A DNA stretch of 64,000 bases, taken from positions 47,562,806 to 47,626,805 of the forward strand of contig CM036755.1 in NCBI GenBank assembly GCA_020796225.1, written 5' to 3'. Made by a program: the position numbers and the translations under genes. Origin of the DNA: Arion vulgaris. Taxonomy: Eukaryota; Mollusca; Gastropoda; Stylommatophora; Arionidae. Below are positions 21,150-32,059 of the stretch, piece by piece. Below the pieces are notes generated by a model, which ran no database searches, was not told where the DNA came from, and was given only the letters and a program-made list of their open reading frames with translations. The first letter of the stretch is position 1, and every line of letters begins with the position of its first letter.

Positions 21150-23391
21150 CTTTCTTGCACTTCAAGTGAAGTGTAGTTTTCATTCTTGGAGAGAACATAG
21201 CGTTACCTCCTTCTTTCTTGCACTTCAAGTGTAGTTTTCATTCTTGGAGAGAACATAGCGTTACCTCCTTCTTTCTTGCACTTCAAGTGTAGTTTTCATT
21301 CTTGGAGAGAACATAGCGTTACCTCCTTCTTTCTTGCACTTCAAGTGTAGTTTTCATTCTTGGAGAGAACATAGCGTTACCTCCTTCTTTCTTGCACTTC
21401 AAGTGTAGTTTTCATTCTTGGAGAGAACATAGCGTTACCTCCTTCTTTCTTGCACTTCAAGTGTAGTTTTCATTCTTGGAGAGAACATAGCGTTACCTCC
21501 TTCTTTCTTGCACTTCAAGTGTAGTTTTCATTCTTGGAGAGAACATAGCGTTACCTCCTTCTTTCTTGCACTTCAAGTGTAGTTTTCATTCTTGGAGAGA
21601 ACATAGCGTTACCTCCTTCTTTCTTGCACTTCAAGTGAAGTGTAGTTTTCATTCTTGGAGAGAACATAGCGTTACCTCCTTCTTTCTTGCACTTCAAGTG
21701 TAGTTTTCATTCTTGGAGAGAACATAGCGTTACCTCCTTCTTTCTTGCACTTCAAGTGTAGTTTTCATTCTTGGAGAGAACATAGCGTTACTTCCTTCTT
21801 TCTTGCACTTCAAGTGTAGTTTTCATTCTTGGAGAGAACATAGCGTTACCTCCTTCTTTCTTGCACTTCAAGTGTAGTTTTCATTCTTGGAGAGAACATA
21901 GCGTTACCTCCTTCTTTCTTGCACTTCAAGTGTAGTTTTCATTCTTGGAGAGAACATAGCGTTACCTCCTTCTTTCTTGCACTTCAAGTGTAGTTTTCAT
22001 TCTTGGAGAGAACATAGCGTTACCTCCTTCTTTCTTGCACTTCAAGTGTAGTTTTCATTCTTGGAGAGAACATAGCGTTACCTCCTTCTTTCTTGCACTT
22101 CAAGTGTAGTTTTCATTCTTGGAGAGAACATAGCGTTACCTCCTTCTTTCTTGCACTTCAAGTGTAGTTTTCATTCTTGAGAGAACATAGTTACCTCCTT
22201 CTTCTTGCACTTCAAGTGTAGTTTTCATTCTTGGAGAGAACATAGCGTTACCTCCTTCTTTCTTGCACTTCAAGTGTAGTTTTCATTCTTGGAGAGAACA
22301 TAGCGTTCCTCCTTCTTTCTTGCACTTCAAGTGTAGTTTGATTCTTGGAGAGAACATGAGGTTACCTCCTTCTTTCTTGCACTCAAGTGTAGTTTTCATT
22401 CTTGGAGAAAAATAGGTTACCTTCCTTCTTTCTTGCACTTCAAGTGTAGTTTTCATTCTTGAGAGAAATAGGTTACCTCCTTCTTTCTTGCACTTCAAGT
22501 GTAGTTTTCATTTTTGGAAAGACATAGCGTTACCTCCTGCTTTGCACTTCAAGTGTAGTTTTCATTCTTGGAGAGAACATAGCGTTACCTCCTTCTTTCT
22601 TGCATCAGGTAGTTTCATTCTTGGAGAACATGCGTTACCTCTTCTTCTTGCACTTCAAGTGAAGTTTTCATTCTGGAGAGAACATAGCGTTACCTCCTTC
22701 TCTTGCACTTCAAGTGAAGTTTTCATTCTGGAGAGAACATAGGTTACCTCCTTCTTTCTTGCACTTCAGTGTAGTTTCATTCTTGGAAGAACATGCTTTC
22801 TCCTTCTTTCTTGCACTTCAATGTATTTTTCATTCTGGGAGAGAACATAGCTTCTCTCTCTTGACTTCCAAGTGAAGTGTGTTTCATTCTGGAGAAAATA
22901 GCGTTATCCTATCTTCTTGCACTTCAGTGAAGTTTTCATTCTTGGAGAGACATGCGTTACTTCCTTTTTCTTGCACTTCAAGTGAAGTGTAGTTTTCATT
23001 CTTGGAAGAACAATGTTACCTCCTTCTTTCTTGCACTTCAAGTGAAGTGTAGTTTTCATTCTTGGAGAGAACATAGCGTTACCTCCTTCTTTCTTGCACT
23101 TCAAGTCAAGTGTAGTTTTCATTCTTGGAGAGAACATAGCGTTACCTCCTTCTTTCTTGCACTTAAAGTGAAGTGTAGTTTTCATTCTTGGAGAGAACAT
23201 AGCGTTACCTCCTTCTTTCTTGCACTTCAAGTGTAGTTTTCATTCTTGGAGAGAACATAGCGTTACCTCCTTCTTTCTTGCACTTCAAGTCAAGTGTAGT
23301 TTTCATTCTTGGAGAGAACATAGCGTTACCTCCTTCTTTCTTGCACTTAAAGTGAAGTGTAGTTTTCATTCTTGGAGAGAACATAGCGTTT
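21150..23391. repeat. Minisatellite, 58 bp x about 38
   Basis: The unit is TTCATTCTTGGAGAGAACAT, AGCGTTACCTCCTTCTTTCT, TGCACTTCAAGTGTAGTT. Some copies keep an extra 5 bp making the palindrome ACTTCAAGTGAAGT. Copies at 21150-22180 and 23030-23391 are almost identical, whereas 22180-23030 is riddled with 1-3 bp deletions. ORFs (such as QVKCSFHSWREHSVTSFFLA) are repeat translations. Confidence 0.95.
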
Positions 23392-23514
23392 CCTGTATTC
23401 TTTCAGAACTGGCATATTTTTTATTACAATTTAAATTCTAAGTACTCTTCTGTAGCATTTGCATTCAAAGGCATTAATGATCTTCTCTGCTGCTTTGATA
23501 CCTGTTAAACACAC

Positions 23515-23995
23515 TAATTTGATTAATTGATTAATTGATTGATTGATTTATAGACCATAGAGCACTTCGATGAGTAACATTGTATGCTCCGATGTCTTTC
23601 TTACATAGGAATATTTCATCGGCAGTGCACGAGTTCAGTGAGGATCCCCGATGTCATTTTGAAGATGATGAAAATATATGTGGTAGGAATTTTATTTGTT
23701 AATATTTCTCATGAATTGTACCCGAGACAGGGCGGTTTTTTACCCTGCTCTTCTTAATTCTGAACTGCCTATGTTTCTTTCAACGTGCTTAACTTGAACA
23801 CAGGACTTACGTTTTATCGTCCGTCTTCGATAGGACTAAGAACTCGATCGCACCTACACTTAATACACAGAGCTCTATGATGACTACAGAAGGGAGCGAG
23901 CCAGTACCCTGTGGAATGAGATGCGAGCACTTAACCTCTACGCCACAGAGACCCACAGAGACCCACAGAGACCCACAGAGACCCACAGAGACCAC
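23515..23995 (-). repeat. SINE-B copy with tRNA-like head and amplified 10-mer
   Basis: The minus strand starts with GGCGTAGAGGTTAAGTGCTC and then GGTACTGGCTCGCTCCC, a good A-box/B-box pair. The plus-strand end carries AGACCCACAG x 5 (23944-23993), a 10-bp expansion of the head's first bases. The (TTGA)n complement of the tail is at 23515-23555. Confidence 0.85.
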
Positions 23996-24234
23996 ATGAG
24001 GTTATGGTTGTACATAATGAAGAAACAATTCACAATTCATCCTTCCTGGAACGTACACAATTTCTTGTTCACTTTTTCATTGCTTGCTTGATATTGCCAT
24101 TGTACAACGTCTAACAGATGATGACCAATTTTCAACGCATTCCGTGTGGGCCTACCATCCACATCCATCGCCAGAATTCCTTCTCCTTACCCATATAACA
24201 GCCACAACTAGATAAAGACCACAATCAACAAGTT

Positions 24235-24665
24235 CTTATAATACCACTAACAAAGAAACCACTACTACATAAATACCACCATCAACATCCCTTATTATGC
24301 CACTAACAGAGAAACCACCACTATCTAAAAATCACCATCAACATCCCTTATTATGTCACTAACAGAGAAACCACCACTATCTAAAGATCACCATCAACAT
24401 CCCTTATTATGCCACTAACAGAGAAACCACCACTATCTAAAGATCACCATCAACATCCCTTATTATGCCACTAACAGAGAAACCACCACTATCTAAAGAT
24501 CACCATCAACATCCCTTATTATGCCACTAGCAAAGAAACCATTACTACATAAAGACCACCTTCAACAGTCATTATTGTACCACTAACAAAGAAACCATCC
24601 ATTACCATCCCTTACTATACCACTAACAAAGAAACCACCACTACCTAAAGACCACCATCAACATC
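24235..24665. repeat. Minisatellite, 56 bp x about 8
   Basis: The unit is CACTAACAGAGAAACCACCA, CTATCTAAAGATCACCATCA, ACATCCCTTATTATGC. Inner copies are nearly identical; outer copies are diverged, as expected if homogenisation acts mainly in the centre. Confidence 0.95.
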
Positions 24666-25174
24666 CCTTAATAATGCAGTGAACACAAAGTAACTATTCA
24701 CCGTGTAAGCTCTCCCTACCGGTGTACTTGTCACATCCAACCAGACGACGTAGAATCATCCGCTAACTTATGTTCTCACCACGTGACAGTGTCACAAATT
24801 GGCTCCCTCGAGACGTATGTGTTTTTGACAGTCTATTGCAGCATAGCTTAGCACCATTCGTTCTCTCTCTCTCTGTTTCTCTTTCTTTCTCTCTCTCTCC
24901 TTTTTCTTCAATTAAAAGTGATTTATTGGAATTACACAGTATAGGATAGTAATTCTAGCGTTGCAACATTATTACAAAGAATTACTCACGCAATTCATAG
25001 TTTATTCTTAATTTATTTTTTTGTCACTTTAAAGCCGACACGTTACATTAGTCTGATCTGTTGATAGCGACAACATTGCAATATTGAGTACTTGTGGGAT
25101 GCAGACCTGAGCTGTGTGTTTATTACTAAAATAGTAGAGTTTATTCATGATGATTTTGGTACAGGAGTTCTAGA

Positions 25175-25197
25175 ATGATGATGATGATGATGATGAA

Positions 25198-25233
<36 letters not shown>

Positions 25234-25335
25234 GATAATACTGATGTTGATGATGGTGGTAGTTGTTGTGGTGGTGTTGATGACTAGGGCTGGAATGATG
25301 ATGATGATGATGTTGATGACGACGATGATGATCAT
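25175..25335. repeat. (GAT)n microsatellite
   Basis: GATGATGATGAT-type tract of about 160 bp with GTGGTGTTG interruptions. Poly-Met and poly-Ile ORFs over it are spurious. Confidence 0.95.
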
Positions 25336-25417
25336 GATGATTTACTTCCCAATTCTTTACCTAGTACCCAATTGAGACTAGGTCGACCTTAGAACCGGTA
25401 CGGTAGGATAAATATTT

Positions 25418-25492
25418 GACGACCAGTGTAGAATTGAACCCGCACACGTCCAAGAAGCGAGTTCCCTAACAACTACGCTACTGCGGCTCTGA
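25418..25492 (-). repeat. tRNA-derived SINE head
   Basis: The reverse complement reads GCAGTAGCGTAGTTGTTAGG (D-arm and box A region) and GCGGGTTCAATTCTACAC (box B and T-arm). The anticodon arm is not well formed and there is no matching acceptor stem, so I read this as a SINE head and not a functional tRNA. Confidence 0.6.
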
Positions 25493-25501
25493 TGATGACG
25501 G

Positions 25502-25710
25502 ATATTTTTTTTCTGATCCAGGAGCACTTGAGCTTTCAGCTCTTCGGCTCGGTGCCATGGACATCGTAACCCTTCGGTTCGGTGCCACGAACACCGTAAA
25601 TCTGGAGAAACTGTGGCTTTTCTGCCAGAGCACGGAATTCAACCCGCACTCACAGAGGGCTAGTCACCCGTAGTCCAACGTGCTACGAACACGCTAGGCA
25701 GGCGGGCCAA
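25502..25710 (-). repeat. SINE-D copy
   Basis: T-run at the left (tail complement), CTTCGGCTCGGTGCCATGG, CGGTTCGGTGCCACGAAC, then the head complement ending GCTAGGCAGGCGGGC. It is close to the family consensus. Confidence 0.85.
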
Positions 25711-25865
25711 TGATGTTGACGAATAAGAGTGGCATGTTAAGAATCTCTGCATATTCCAACACCTCATTGTTTGTTTGTTTATTAGTCTGTCACTCCAGGG
25801 CATCGCTAGTATACATCTCATGCAGCTTTTGTCAGCAATATACGGACACATACACAACTGAGGTG

Positions 25866-26135
25866 GTCAGAGCGTATCAGATCAGATCTGAACCTGCTGC
25901 CTTGCAGGTCGGCTGGGACATCCAAAGGCTGACGGAGTGCGAACCCAGTAAACGCTGGCTAAAACCGGACACATCGCCGAAGGATTAGCACCAGAGTTCC
26001 AAATGGCGCTAAAGATGGAACGAAACACACTCACGCTAAAGATGCATGAATCAGATTTCCACATAAATGAGATTTATGGGAAATCTGGTACATCAGTCTA
26101 AGCGGTGATCGCGAGAGAAAGTGAGAGATCAGATC
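25866..26135 (+). repeat. SINE-F copy 1
   Basis: Shares CGAACCCAGTAAACGCTGGC, GGACACATCGCCGAAGGATT and GGTGATCGCGAGAGA with 33031-33265 and 35905-36105. It ends in a (GA)n-like tract. Three copies in the window support a dispersed family. Confidence 0.75.
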
Positions 26136-26164
26136 TGGAGAAAACCGAGCTAAGACTGCGGTGC

Positions 26165-26330
26165 TACTTAATAAATGAGAGTTTTAGAACAAAGACACGT
26201 ATGGTATCACATAAGGTATCACATAAGAAAGCAAAATTTATGATTAAGTATACAACTAACAAAAGTCAAACTTTTCGACTGTAAGTCTTTTTCAAGGACA
26301 CATACATACACAAGGAAAACTAAATAAACT
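26165..26330 (-). mobile_element. Hammerhead-like motif element, divergent copy
   Basis: The minus strand contains CCTTGAAAAAGACTTACAGT then CGAAAAGTTTG. The hairpin between the two core strands pairs GACT with AGTC, whereas the copy at 47.3 kb pairs GACC with GGTC. This is a compensatory change in the helix. The neighbouring sequence is otherwise unlike the other copies. Confidence 0.4.
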
Positions 26331-26434
26331 AAATCTTAGAACTAAGTAGGATGGATGACTAGAGATGCAGCTTATGTAGAATGCATTCGTCTTTTTAGTT
26401 TTCAATAAGCTTGAAGTCATCTATTGACTTCTTT

Positions 26435-27078
26435 GTCTCAGGAGACAATAAGTTTTGCGTCATGTAGTATGTTCTGTGCTGTCTCAGGAGACAATAGGTC
26501 TTGCGTCATGTAGTATGTTCTGCGCTGTCTCAGGAGACAATAAGTTTTGCGTCATGTAGTATGTTCTGTGCTGTCTCAGGAGACAATAAGTTTTGCGTCA
26601 TGTAGTATGTTCTGTGCTGTCTCAGGAGACAATAAGTTTTGCGTCATGTAGTATGTTCTGCGCTGTCTCAGGAGACAATAAGTTTTGCGTCATGTAGTAT
26701 GTTCTGTGCTGTCTCAGGAGACAATAAGTTTTGCGTCATGTAGTATGTTCTGTGCTGTCTCAGGAGACAATAAGTTTTGCGTCATGTAGTATGTTCTGTG
26801 CTGTCTCAGGAGACAATAAGTTTTGCGTCATGTAGTATGTTCTGCGCTGTCTCAGGAGACAATAGGTTATGCGTCATGTAGTATGTTCTGCGCTGTCTCA
26901 GGAGACAATAGGTTATGCGTCATGTAGTATGTTCTGTGCTGTCTCAGGAGACAATAAGTTTTGCGTCATGTAGTATGTTCTGTGCTGTCTCAGGAGACAA
27001 TAAGTTTTGCGTCATGTAGTATGTTCTGTGCTGTCTCAGGAGACAATAAGTTTTGCGTCATGTAGTATGTTCTGTGCT
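26435..27078. repeat. Minisatellite, 46 bp x 14
   Basis: The unit is GTCTCAGGAGACAATAAGTT, TTGCGTCATGTAGTATGTTC, TGTGCT, almost invariant. Each unit begins with a 5-bp stem inverted repeat (GTCTC..GAGAC). The array continues directly from the antisense 3' end of the LINE at 27080, so the unit appears to derive from that element's 3' sequence. Confidence 0.95.
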
Positions 27079-27079
27079 G

Positions 27080-27480
27080 AATCACAACGTTTCTTATGGC
27101 TGTAATGGCCTATTCTGGAGTGGCAATCCCTGCCACAGTTGCTGCAGGTAAAACCGAAGACTGAAGCTGAAACATAGGATGTTCTCTCTGCACGGATGTT
27201 TCACGTCTCACTACCATACAGCAGAGTGCTGAAAACACAGGTATATGCGTATATACTTTTGTTTCTTGTGAGTGCCCTATTTTCCCATTCACGCTTTGCT
27301 AATTTAAACATAGCAGTGGAGGCCTTCCCAATGCGATTACTAAATTCATCACCGACTGAGAGGTTGCTGCTGATGACAGAACCAAGGTATGTAAAGGTGT
27401 TGACTACTTCAGAGCGTATGACTCCAATGTTAATAGATAGGGCTCTGCTAATATCCTGGAATATGATATTTCTTTTATTT
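27080..27480 (-). pseudogene. LINE: RT thumb fragment joined to C-terminal zinc finger
   Basis: The minus strand reads VVNTFTYLGSVISSNLSVGD, FSNRIGKASTAMFKLAKRAW, then LSTLLYGSE with a frameshift. It then jumps to FTCSNCGRDCHSRIGHYSHK-KRC, a C-x2-C-x12-H-x4-C-like finger typical of the extreme C-terminus of these polyproteins. The segment that should separate the two is deleted. Dead copy. Confidence 0.85.
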
Positions 27481-27489
27481 AGTAAATTT

Positions 27490-28130
27490 AGTAATCATGA
27501 ACATAATCATTCATTTTTATCTTGTACACATATTTCTTCAGATATTTATTTTAATTTTTTATATTTCAGGTTTCATCACGAACTCTGATGTTGATGTGTC
27601 TGACTGTAATGAAAAATATGATCAAAGATCAACAAGAGACTAGACGTTCATAGTTGGAACATAAGAAAGAAACTGTTGAAAGAATGATACAGTATTTTCT
27701 AACTATCACACTGTCTATTGTTGCTTATGGTCTTCAGATGAACAGCAAAACCACGAAGTAACATACTTTTATAAAGCACAAAAACAGGCTAAAACGACGT
27801 TTCAACAAAAAAGGCTTTATCGAGTAAAGGATAGAAAACACCAAAGCCAAACTTTGATCATATGTTAAACACAGCAGAATCACAATGCCACAAGTAGAGA
27901 TCTTGAGTTAACTAACCTACTCAAATAATAACTGTACTATCCGGTCGTTGGAATAATAACATTTCTACTCATTCAATGGAATACATTTCAGCAAAGATTT
28001 ATCTCTAATTTATCTCTGATTTATCTCTGATTTATCGCAAAATTGCACTTTATTGTTAAGATCATCCACAATAAGCCTTCTTCAAACAATCAGAAATTTT
28101 CCCACGAATATGTCATTTGTAGACCGAAGT
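27490..28130. other. Mostly unassigned; hammerhead-like motif at 27795-27830
   Basis: The reverse complement of about 27795-27830 contains CTCGATAAAGCCTTTTTTGT then TGAAACGTCG, the same arrangement as at 17986 and 35474 but more decayed. The remainder is AT-rich with no exon-like ORF. A small TTTATCTCTGA repeat lies at 28000-28035. Confidence 0.4.
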
Positions 28131-28134
28131 CTCT

Positions 28135-28710
28135 TCAGAAAATTACATCTACTTTACGTGCTGATCATCTTGTAACATCTACACTACGTAATGGTCATCT
28201 TGTAACATCTACATTACGTAATGGTCATCTCGTAGATCAAATATCTACGTCGACAGATCACATCTACAAACGTGATGGTCATCTTGTAACATCTACTTTA
28301 CTTGATGGTCAACTTGTAACTCAAATATCTACTTCGGAAGATCATATCTACAAAACGGGTTGGTCAACTTGTAGCTCAAATATCTACTTAAGATCATATC
28401 TACAAACGTTGGTCAACTGTAACTCAAATATCTACTTCGGAAGATCATATCTACAAAACGCGTTGGTCAACTTGTAACTCAAATATCTACTTGGAAGATC
28501 TATCTACAAAACGCGTTGGTCAACTTGTAAATCAAATATCTACTTCGGACAACCATATCTACAAAACGTGTTGGTCAACTTGTAGCTCAAATATCTACTT
28601 CGGAAGTCCATATCTACAATACCTGCTGGTCATCTTGTAAATCAAATATCTACTTCGAAAGATCTCATCTACTTTACGTGATAGTCATCATATAAATTAA
28701 ATATCTACAA
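28135..28710. repeat. Minisatellite, 55 bp x about 10
   Basis: The unit is GGTCAACTTGTAACTCAAAT, ATCTACTTCGGAAGATCATA, TCTACAAAACGCGTT. The left end has shorter 25-30 bp subunits, suggesting a stepwise origin. The 144-aa ORF over it is not a gene. Confidence 0.9.
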
Positions 28711-28719
28711 TATTAAATT

Positions 28720-29045
28720 TAGAACACTCTCTTTATGTAGATCGAGTTCCTAGTACTATCGGAGATGAACGATAAAATGTAGGTCCTGTGTTCAAGTTAA
28801 ACAGTAAAAAAAAATTGAAAATCTATAAGAGCAGGCTGGAAAGCTGCTGCCCAAGTAAAATTCATTATAGAAATATATTTTTAATTCATAAAAATATTTT
28901 CACCATCTTCTAAATTACATCGGGGAAACTCGTCAGTGCTACGGAGTTCGTGCACTGCCGCTGAGATCTTCTTGTGTAAGAAAGAGATCGGAGCACACAT
29001 AGTTATTCACCGAAGTGCAATAACGATGGTTCTATCAATCAATCT
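28720..29045 (+). repeat. SINE-B copy
   Basis: Contains GAGTTCCTAGTACTATCGGA, GAGTTCGTGCACTGCCGCTG and the ATCAATCAATC tail. It lies about 0.75 kb upstream of the first recognised KCNQ coding sequence. Confidence 0.85.
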
Positions 29046-29280
29046 ATGCATAGATTTGTGCACGTATATTTTTACGTGAATCTACTCAAACTATTTTTAT
29101 TAAAGCGCGTGAAATCTGAGGATCTGTCTAAACGAGACCATGAAGATTCCGAAATCTAGGATCTGTCTTTTAGTAGGCACTGTACAGCTGTTTAGAACAG
29201 CGCGTGAAGTTATGTGGTTAATTTCTTAGTTACTTGCCTACAGAAGAGTGCAACTAGTACACGGAGAGACGGCGCTGATA

Positions 29281-29560
29281 GAAGTTTAATCTTCTCTCTT
29301 GATCATTACCAAGATGATGCCCATTCTATCAGCTCGTAATCCATGAAAAGAGTGTCTAGTGAGGTTCGGGCGATAGAACATCGTCTTCGTAGACGAGTGA
29401 ATTTATTTACCACGCTGAAGAAAGTTGAATCTTCCTTGAACTAACATTACCGAGATAATGGCCAAAGTATCAACTCACATTCCACGTAAAGAGTTTTGTG
29501 TGAGGTTCCGACGATAGAACATCGTCTCCGTAATTGATTGAATTTCTTTAGCTAACTTTT
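29281..29560. repeat. Diverged tandem duplication, period 141 bp, upstream of KCNQ exon 1
   Basis: Two copies share CATTACC-AGAT, AAAGAGT, GTGAGGTTC and CGATAGAACATCGTCT (29371 and 29512). Divergence of about 30% says it is old. It belongs to no family seen elsewhere in the window. It could be promoter or 5' UTR sequence of the channel gene, but no core promoter motif is obvious. Confidence 0.7.
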
Positions 29561-29803
29561 CAAATTAGGTCCATGTTATGCCTAGATAGACTAGATATTC
29601 TACAGTATCTGGCCACGAACACACTACGTTTGAGTCACATCTCTAACAACTCAACCACGCTGACTTCCTGTAAAAGCAATTTTTATGTAAAGTATTTTCA
29701 GTGGCTCAATACAACCTGGTTTGGCTCAATGGCGCGAAGTGGTTTGGCTTCTTTGTATGCAACATAGGTTCTAACGGTGATGTTTCTAAATCTTCATTTT
29801 GAC

Positions 29804-30393
29804 AGCTGATAACCACACGCGCAATCTCCTTCTCAATGGAGCGTGAAAAGGAAGCATTCCGTTCTTCAAGAATGACCGGCCTATACAAACAACGAAACAC
29901 GAATATTTTAGAGTTGCCTTCTGAACAGGACCCTGATCGCAGAAGAGATGATAGAGGTGAAAATGGTACGAATGAAGAACGGCTGAGAGCCAACAGCAAC
30001 GGAAACGATGAAATGAGAAAAAGAACTGAACCAGGCAGTGGCGAAGGAAAAAGCCGGGTACCTGTTCAAGTCTCTGTTGTTGTTCCTCCAAAATCTCCTC
30101 AAAAAGTCAACACACGGGTCAGTATTAAAGGATTTCTACAAAAGAGCAAATCTTCAAAAATGGATTCCTGGCATGCTTACACATTCCATGGAGGTAGAGT
30201 GCTCACCCTCCACTAATCCGGGCTCAGCGGAGTCTCGGGCACTGAGTCCCAACACTGATAGAACCTACAACACGATGATACAAAATAAAGTGACTTATTC
30301 TCGTATACACGGGAAAACTTCAATTCAGGGGCGTATCTACAATTTCTTAGAGCGACCTACCGGCTGGAAGTGTTTCATCTATCACTTTACTGT
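29804..30393 (+). CDS. KCNQ1: KCNQ1-type potassium channel, exon 1 (N-terminus to start of S1)
   Basis: The last 40 codons read [14 protein letters not shown], then [19 protein letters not shown], the KCNQ1 signature just before and into S1. The donor is at 30394 (GT|GTAAGTA), leaving two bases of a Val codon that exon 2 completes. The certain part is about 30266-30393. Upstream, frame 1 from an ATG at 29836 carries a hydrophilic, KCNQ-like N-terminus with [14 protein letters not shown], similar to the RVSI of human KCNQ1. It runs to a stop at about 30216, whereas the signature is in frame 2. Connecting them needs a one-base sequence error, an unannotated intron or another start. A 34-bp GT-AG segment (30194-30227) would restore the frame but is shorter than normal animal introns. 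A possible acceptor (TTTTGACAG) ends at 29803, so an earlier 5' exon may exist. KCNQ subunits form tetrameric voltage-gated K+ channels in the plasma membrane. Confidence 0.85.
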
Positions 30394-30413
30394 GTAAGTA
30401 TATTCATTTACAT

Positions 30414-30885
30414 CATAGATTCCCTAACTTTTTCGGCCCACGCCCACTTTGTACAACATAAATTAAATTGTGTAGGGTCTTCCCCCATATACATGCTATA
30501 TTTTCTCTTTGATATAGAAAATTGATATATATTTCTATCATACATGGTCAATTTTCAAATGATCATATGATCGCGAGAGAGATCATTATATTCATGAAAT
30601 AGAATATTAATGAAAAAATAGATCGCGGAAGACGGGCATAAGATTAATTAAAATGCAGAATTCAAATTTTAAATGATTATTCAATCGCAAAATCACGAAA
30701 ATAATTTATTTTAAAATATATATGATTAAAGGAGCCACCTTTCTTCTTTAAGGAGCCACCGACCCCTAATCACCTGAACACCCCAACTTCCCCAAATTCT
30801 TCTGAACCCACTATCGCCCCCAAGAACGCTTGCGCCACTGGGGGTGCACCACTGGGGGCGGTACCGCCCACTTTTGGAAACGCTG
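30414..30885. mobile_element. hAT-like MITE (472 bp), perfect 8-bp target duplication
   Basis: Begins CATAGATTCCCTAACTTTTT and ends TTTTGGAAACGCTG; the ends are imperfect inverted repeats. Flanked by ATTTACAT at 30406-30413 and 30886-30893 (8/8). It belongs to the same family as 42953-43375 (opposite orientation) and 52344-52911. It starts only 21 bp after the exon 1 donor. Confidence 0.92.
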
Positions 30886-31038
30886 ATTTACATTGTTCTA
30901 TTTTTCATAATATTTTGTCTAACACGTCATTCTAAATCTTCATCAATTATCTAGCGACGATTTACTCTTACCGAATATTATGTAGATCTGACTCTCACAC
31001 TTCGATACAATCTTGAGGGGTCTGTTAATTGTCTACAC

Positions 31039-31349
31039 CCGTGTTTCTCAACCTTTTTTGTGTCATGCCCCACCTAAGTCTTTCCAAAATTCGTATGCCC
31101 CCTACGTAACACATACATAATTTTTAATTTTCAATAATTGATTTGTTCACTGAAGAAACTTAAATGATAGGTTTTAGGAAGAAATCACTCGGAAATTGTT
31201 GATGAAACACAGAAGTAAATTTTCAAACATATAATGGGAACTGAAATTCAAGTATTTAATTGTCCCCACCTCCCTTAACAATAAAATTGCTTCCCTCAAC
31301 AATCAAATTGCCCACCTGTTGGGCTGGGGCCTCACGTTGGGAAACACTG
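31039..31349. mobile_element. hAT-like MITE (311 bp), second family
   Basis: Ends CCGTGTTTCTCAACC and GTTGGGAAACACTG are inverted repeats with two mismatches. It is flanked by GTCTACAC (31031-31038) and GTCTACTC (31350-31357), 7/8. The interior is non-coding and AT-rich. Confidence 0.85.
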
Positions 31350-31474
31350 GTCTACTCCCACCGGCTACTTTTCTCCCACCCATGGAAAGGAGCCAGAACT
31401 GAACCTCTCTAGTGCTCACTGTTCTCTTAGTGATTCATCAGAGTTCACTATGTTTATTCCGTCCTACAAAATTA

Positions 31475-31965
31475 TATGATGGTCATACTGAGCTCTATTA
31501 TATACTTCTTCTTTGCGAACGTCCCATATCGATCGTCATACCTGAGTCTATTACTACTTTTCTTTGCGAACGTCCATATCGATCGCTCCAGTTCTTTTTT
31601 CATCAATTCTTCTTTGCGACGTCCATATGATCGTCATACCAGGTCTATTATATACTTCTTCTTTGCGAACGTCCCATATCGATCGTCATACCGAGTTCTT
31701 TTTTATACTTCTTCTTTGCGAACGCCCCATATCGATCACTTGTTAACCACTCTGTGTGATTTGTATGTGATCTAAGCCTAAGAGCGACTGTACGTTGTGC
31801 CAGTTATGGGCCTAAAAGTAGGACAGCACATCCGATTTCTTCTGGGCTTTTATTTACTAGGGTAGCTTCCTAGACCCTACATCAATCTCATCTTACGACA
31901 TGCATTGTAGGTTGCAGTGGTACTATTCTTTGCACACCTTGCATGCCCCTGGTAACACACCTATT
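31475..31965 (-). repeat. SINE-A copy with its tail end amplified, about 50 bp x 5
   Basis: 31705-31965 is an ordinary SINE-A. Left of it, the piece CTTCTTTGCGAACGTCCCAT plus ATCGATCGTCATACC is repeated with spacing near 50 bp (ATCGATCG-type marks at about 31529, 31579, 31629, 31679, 31731). The tandem unit is made of the SINE's terminal 30 bp plus about 20 bp of flank. Confidence 0.85.
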
Positions 31966-32059
31966 ATATACTAGTCATGGGTAGAAATGTTCAAGGCAAG
32001 CGAATAATCACGTCCTGAGACACTGCATCTATATGGTAGAAATCAGGCAACACAAAGCT

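Noticed and set aside
21150..23441. ORFs with KCSFHSWREHSVTSFFLA-type repeats
   Set aside because: Repeat translation of the 58-bp minisatellite; frame is lost wherever a unit has an indel.
25418..25492. Functional tRNA gene
   Set aside because: A box and B box are recognisable, but the anticodon and acceptor stems do not pair; it reads as a SINE head. The same applies to 8690-8760, the SINE-D heads and SINE-B heads.
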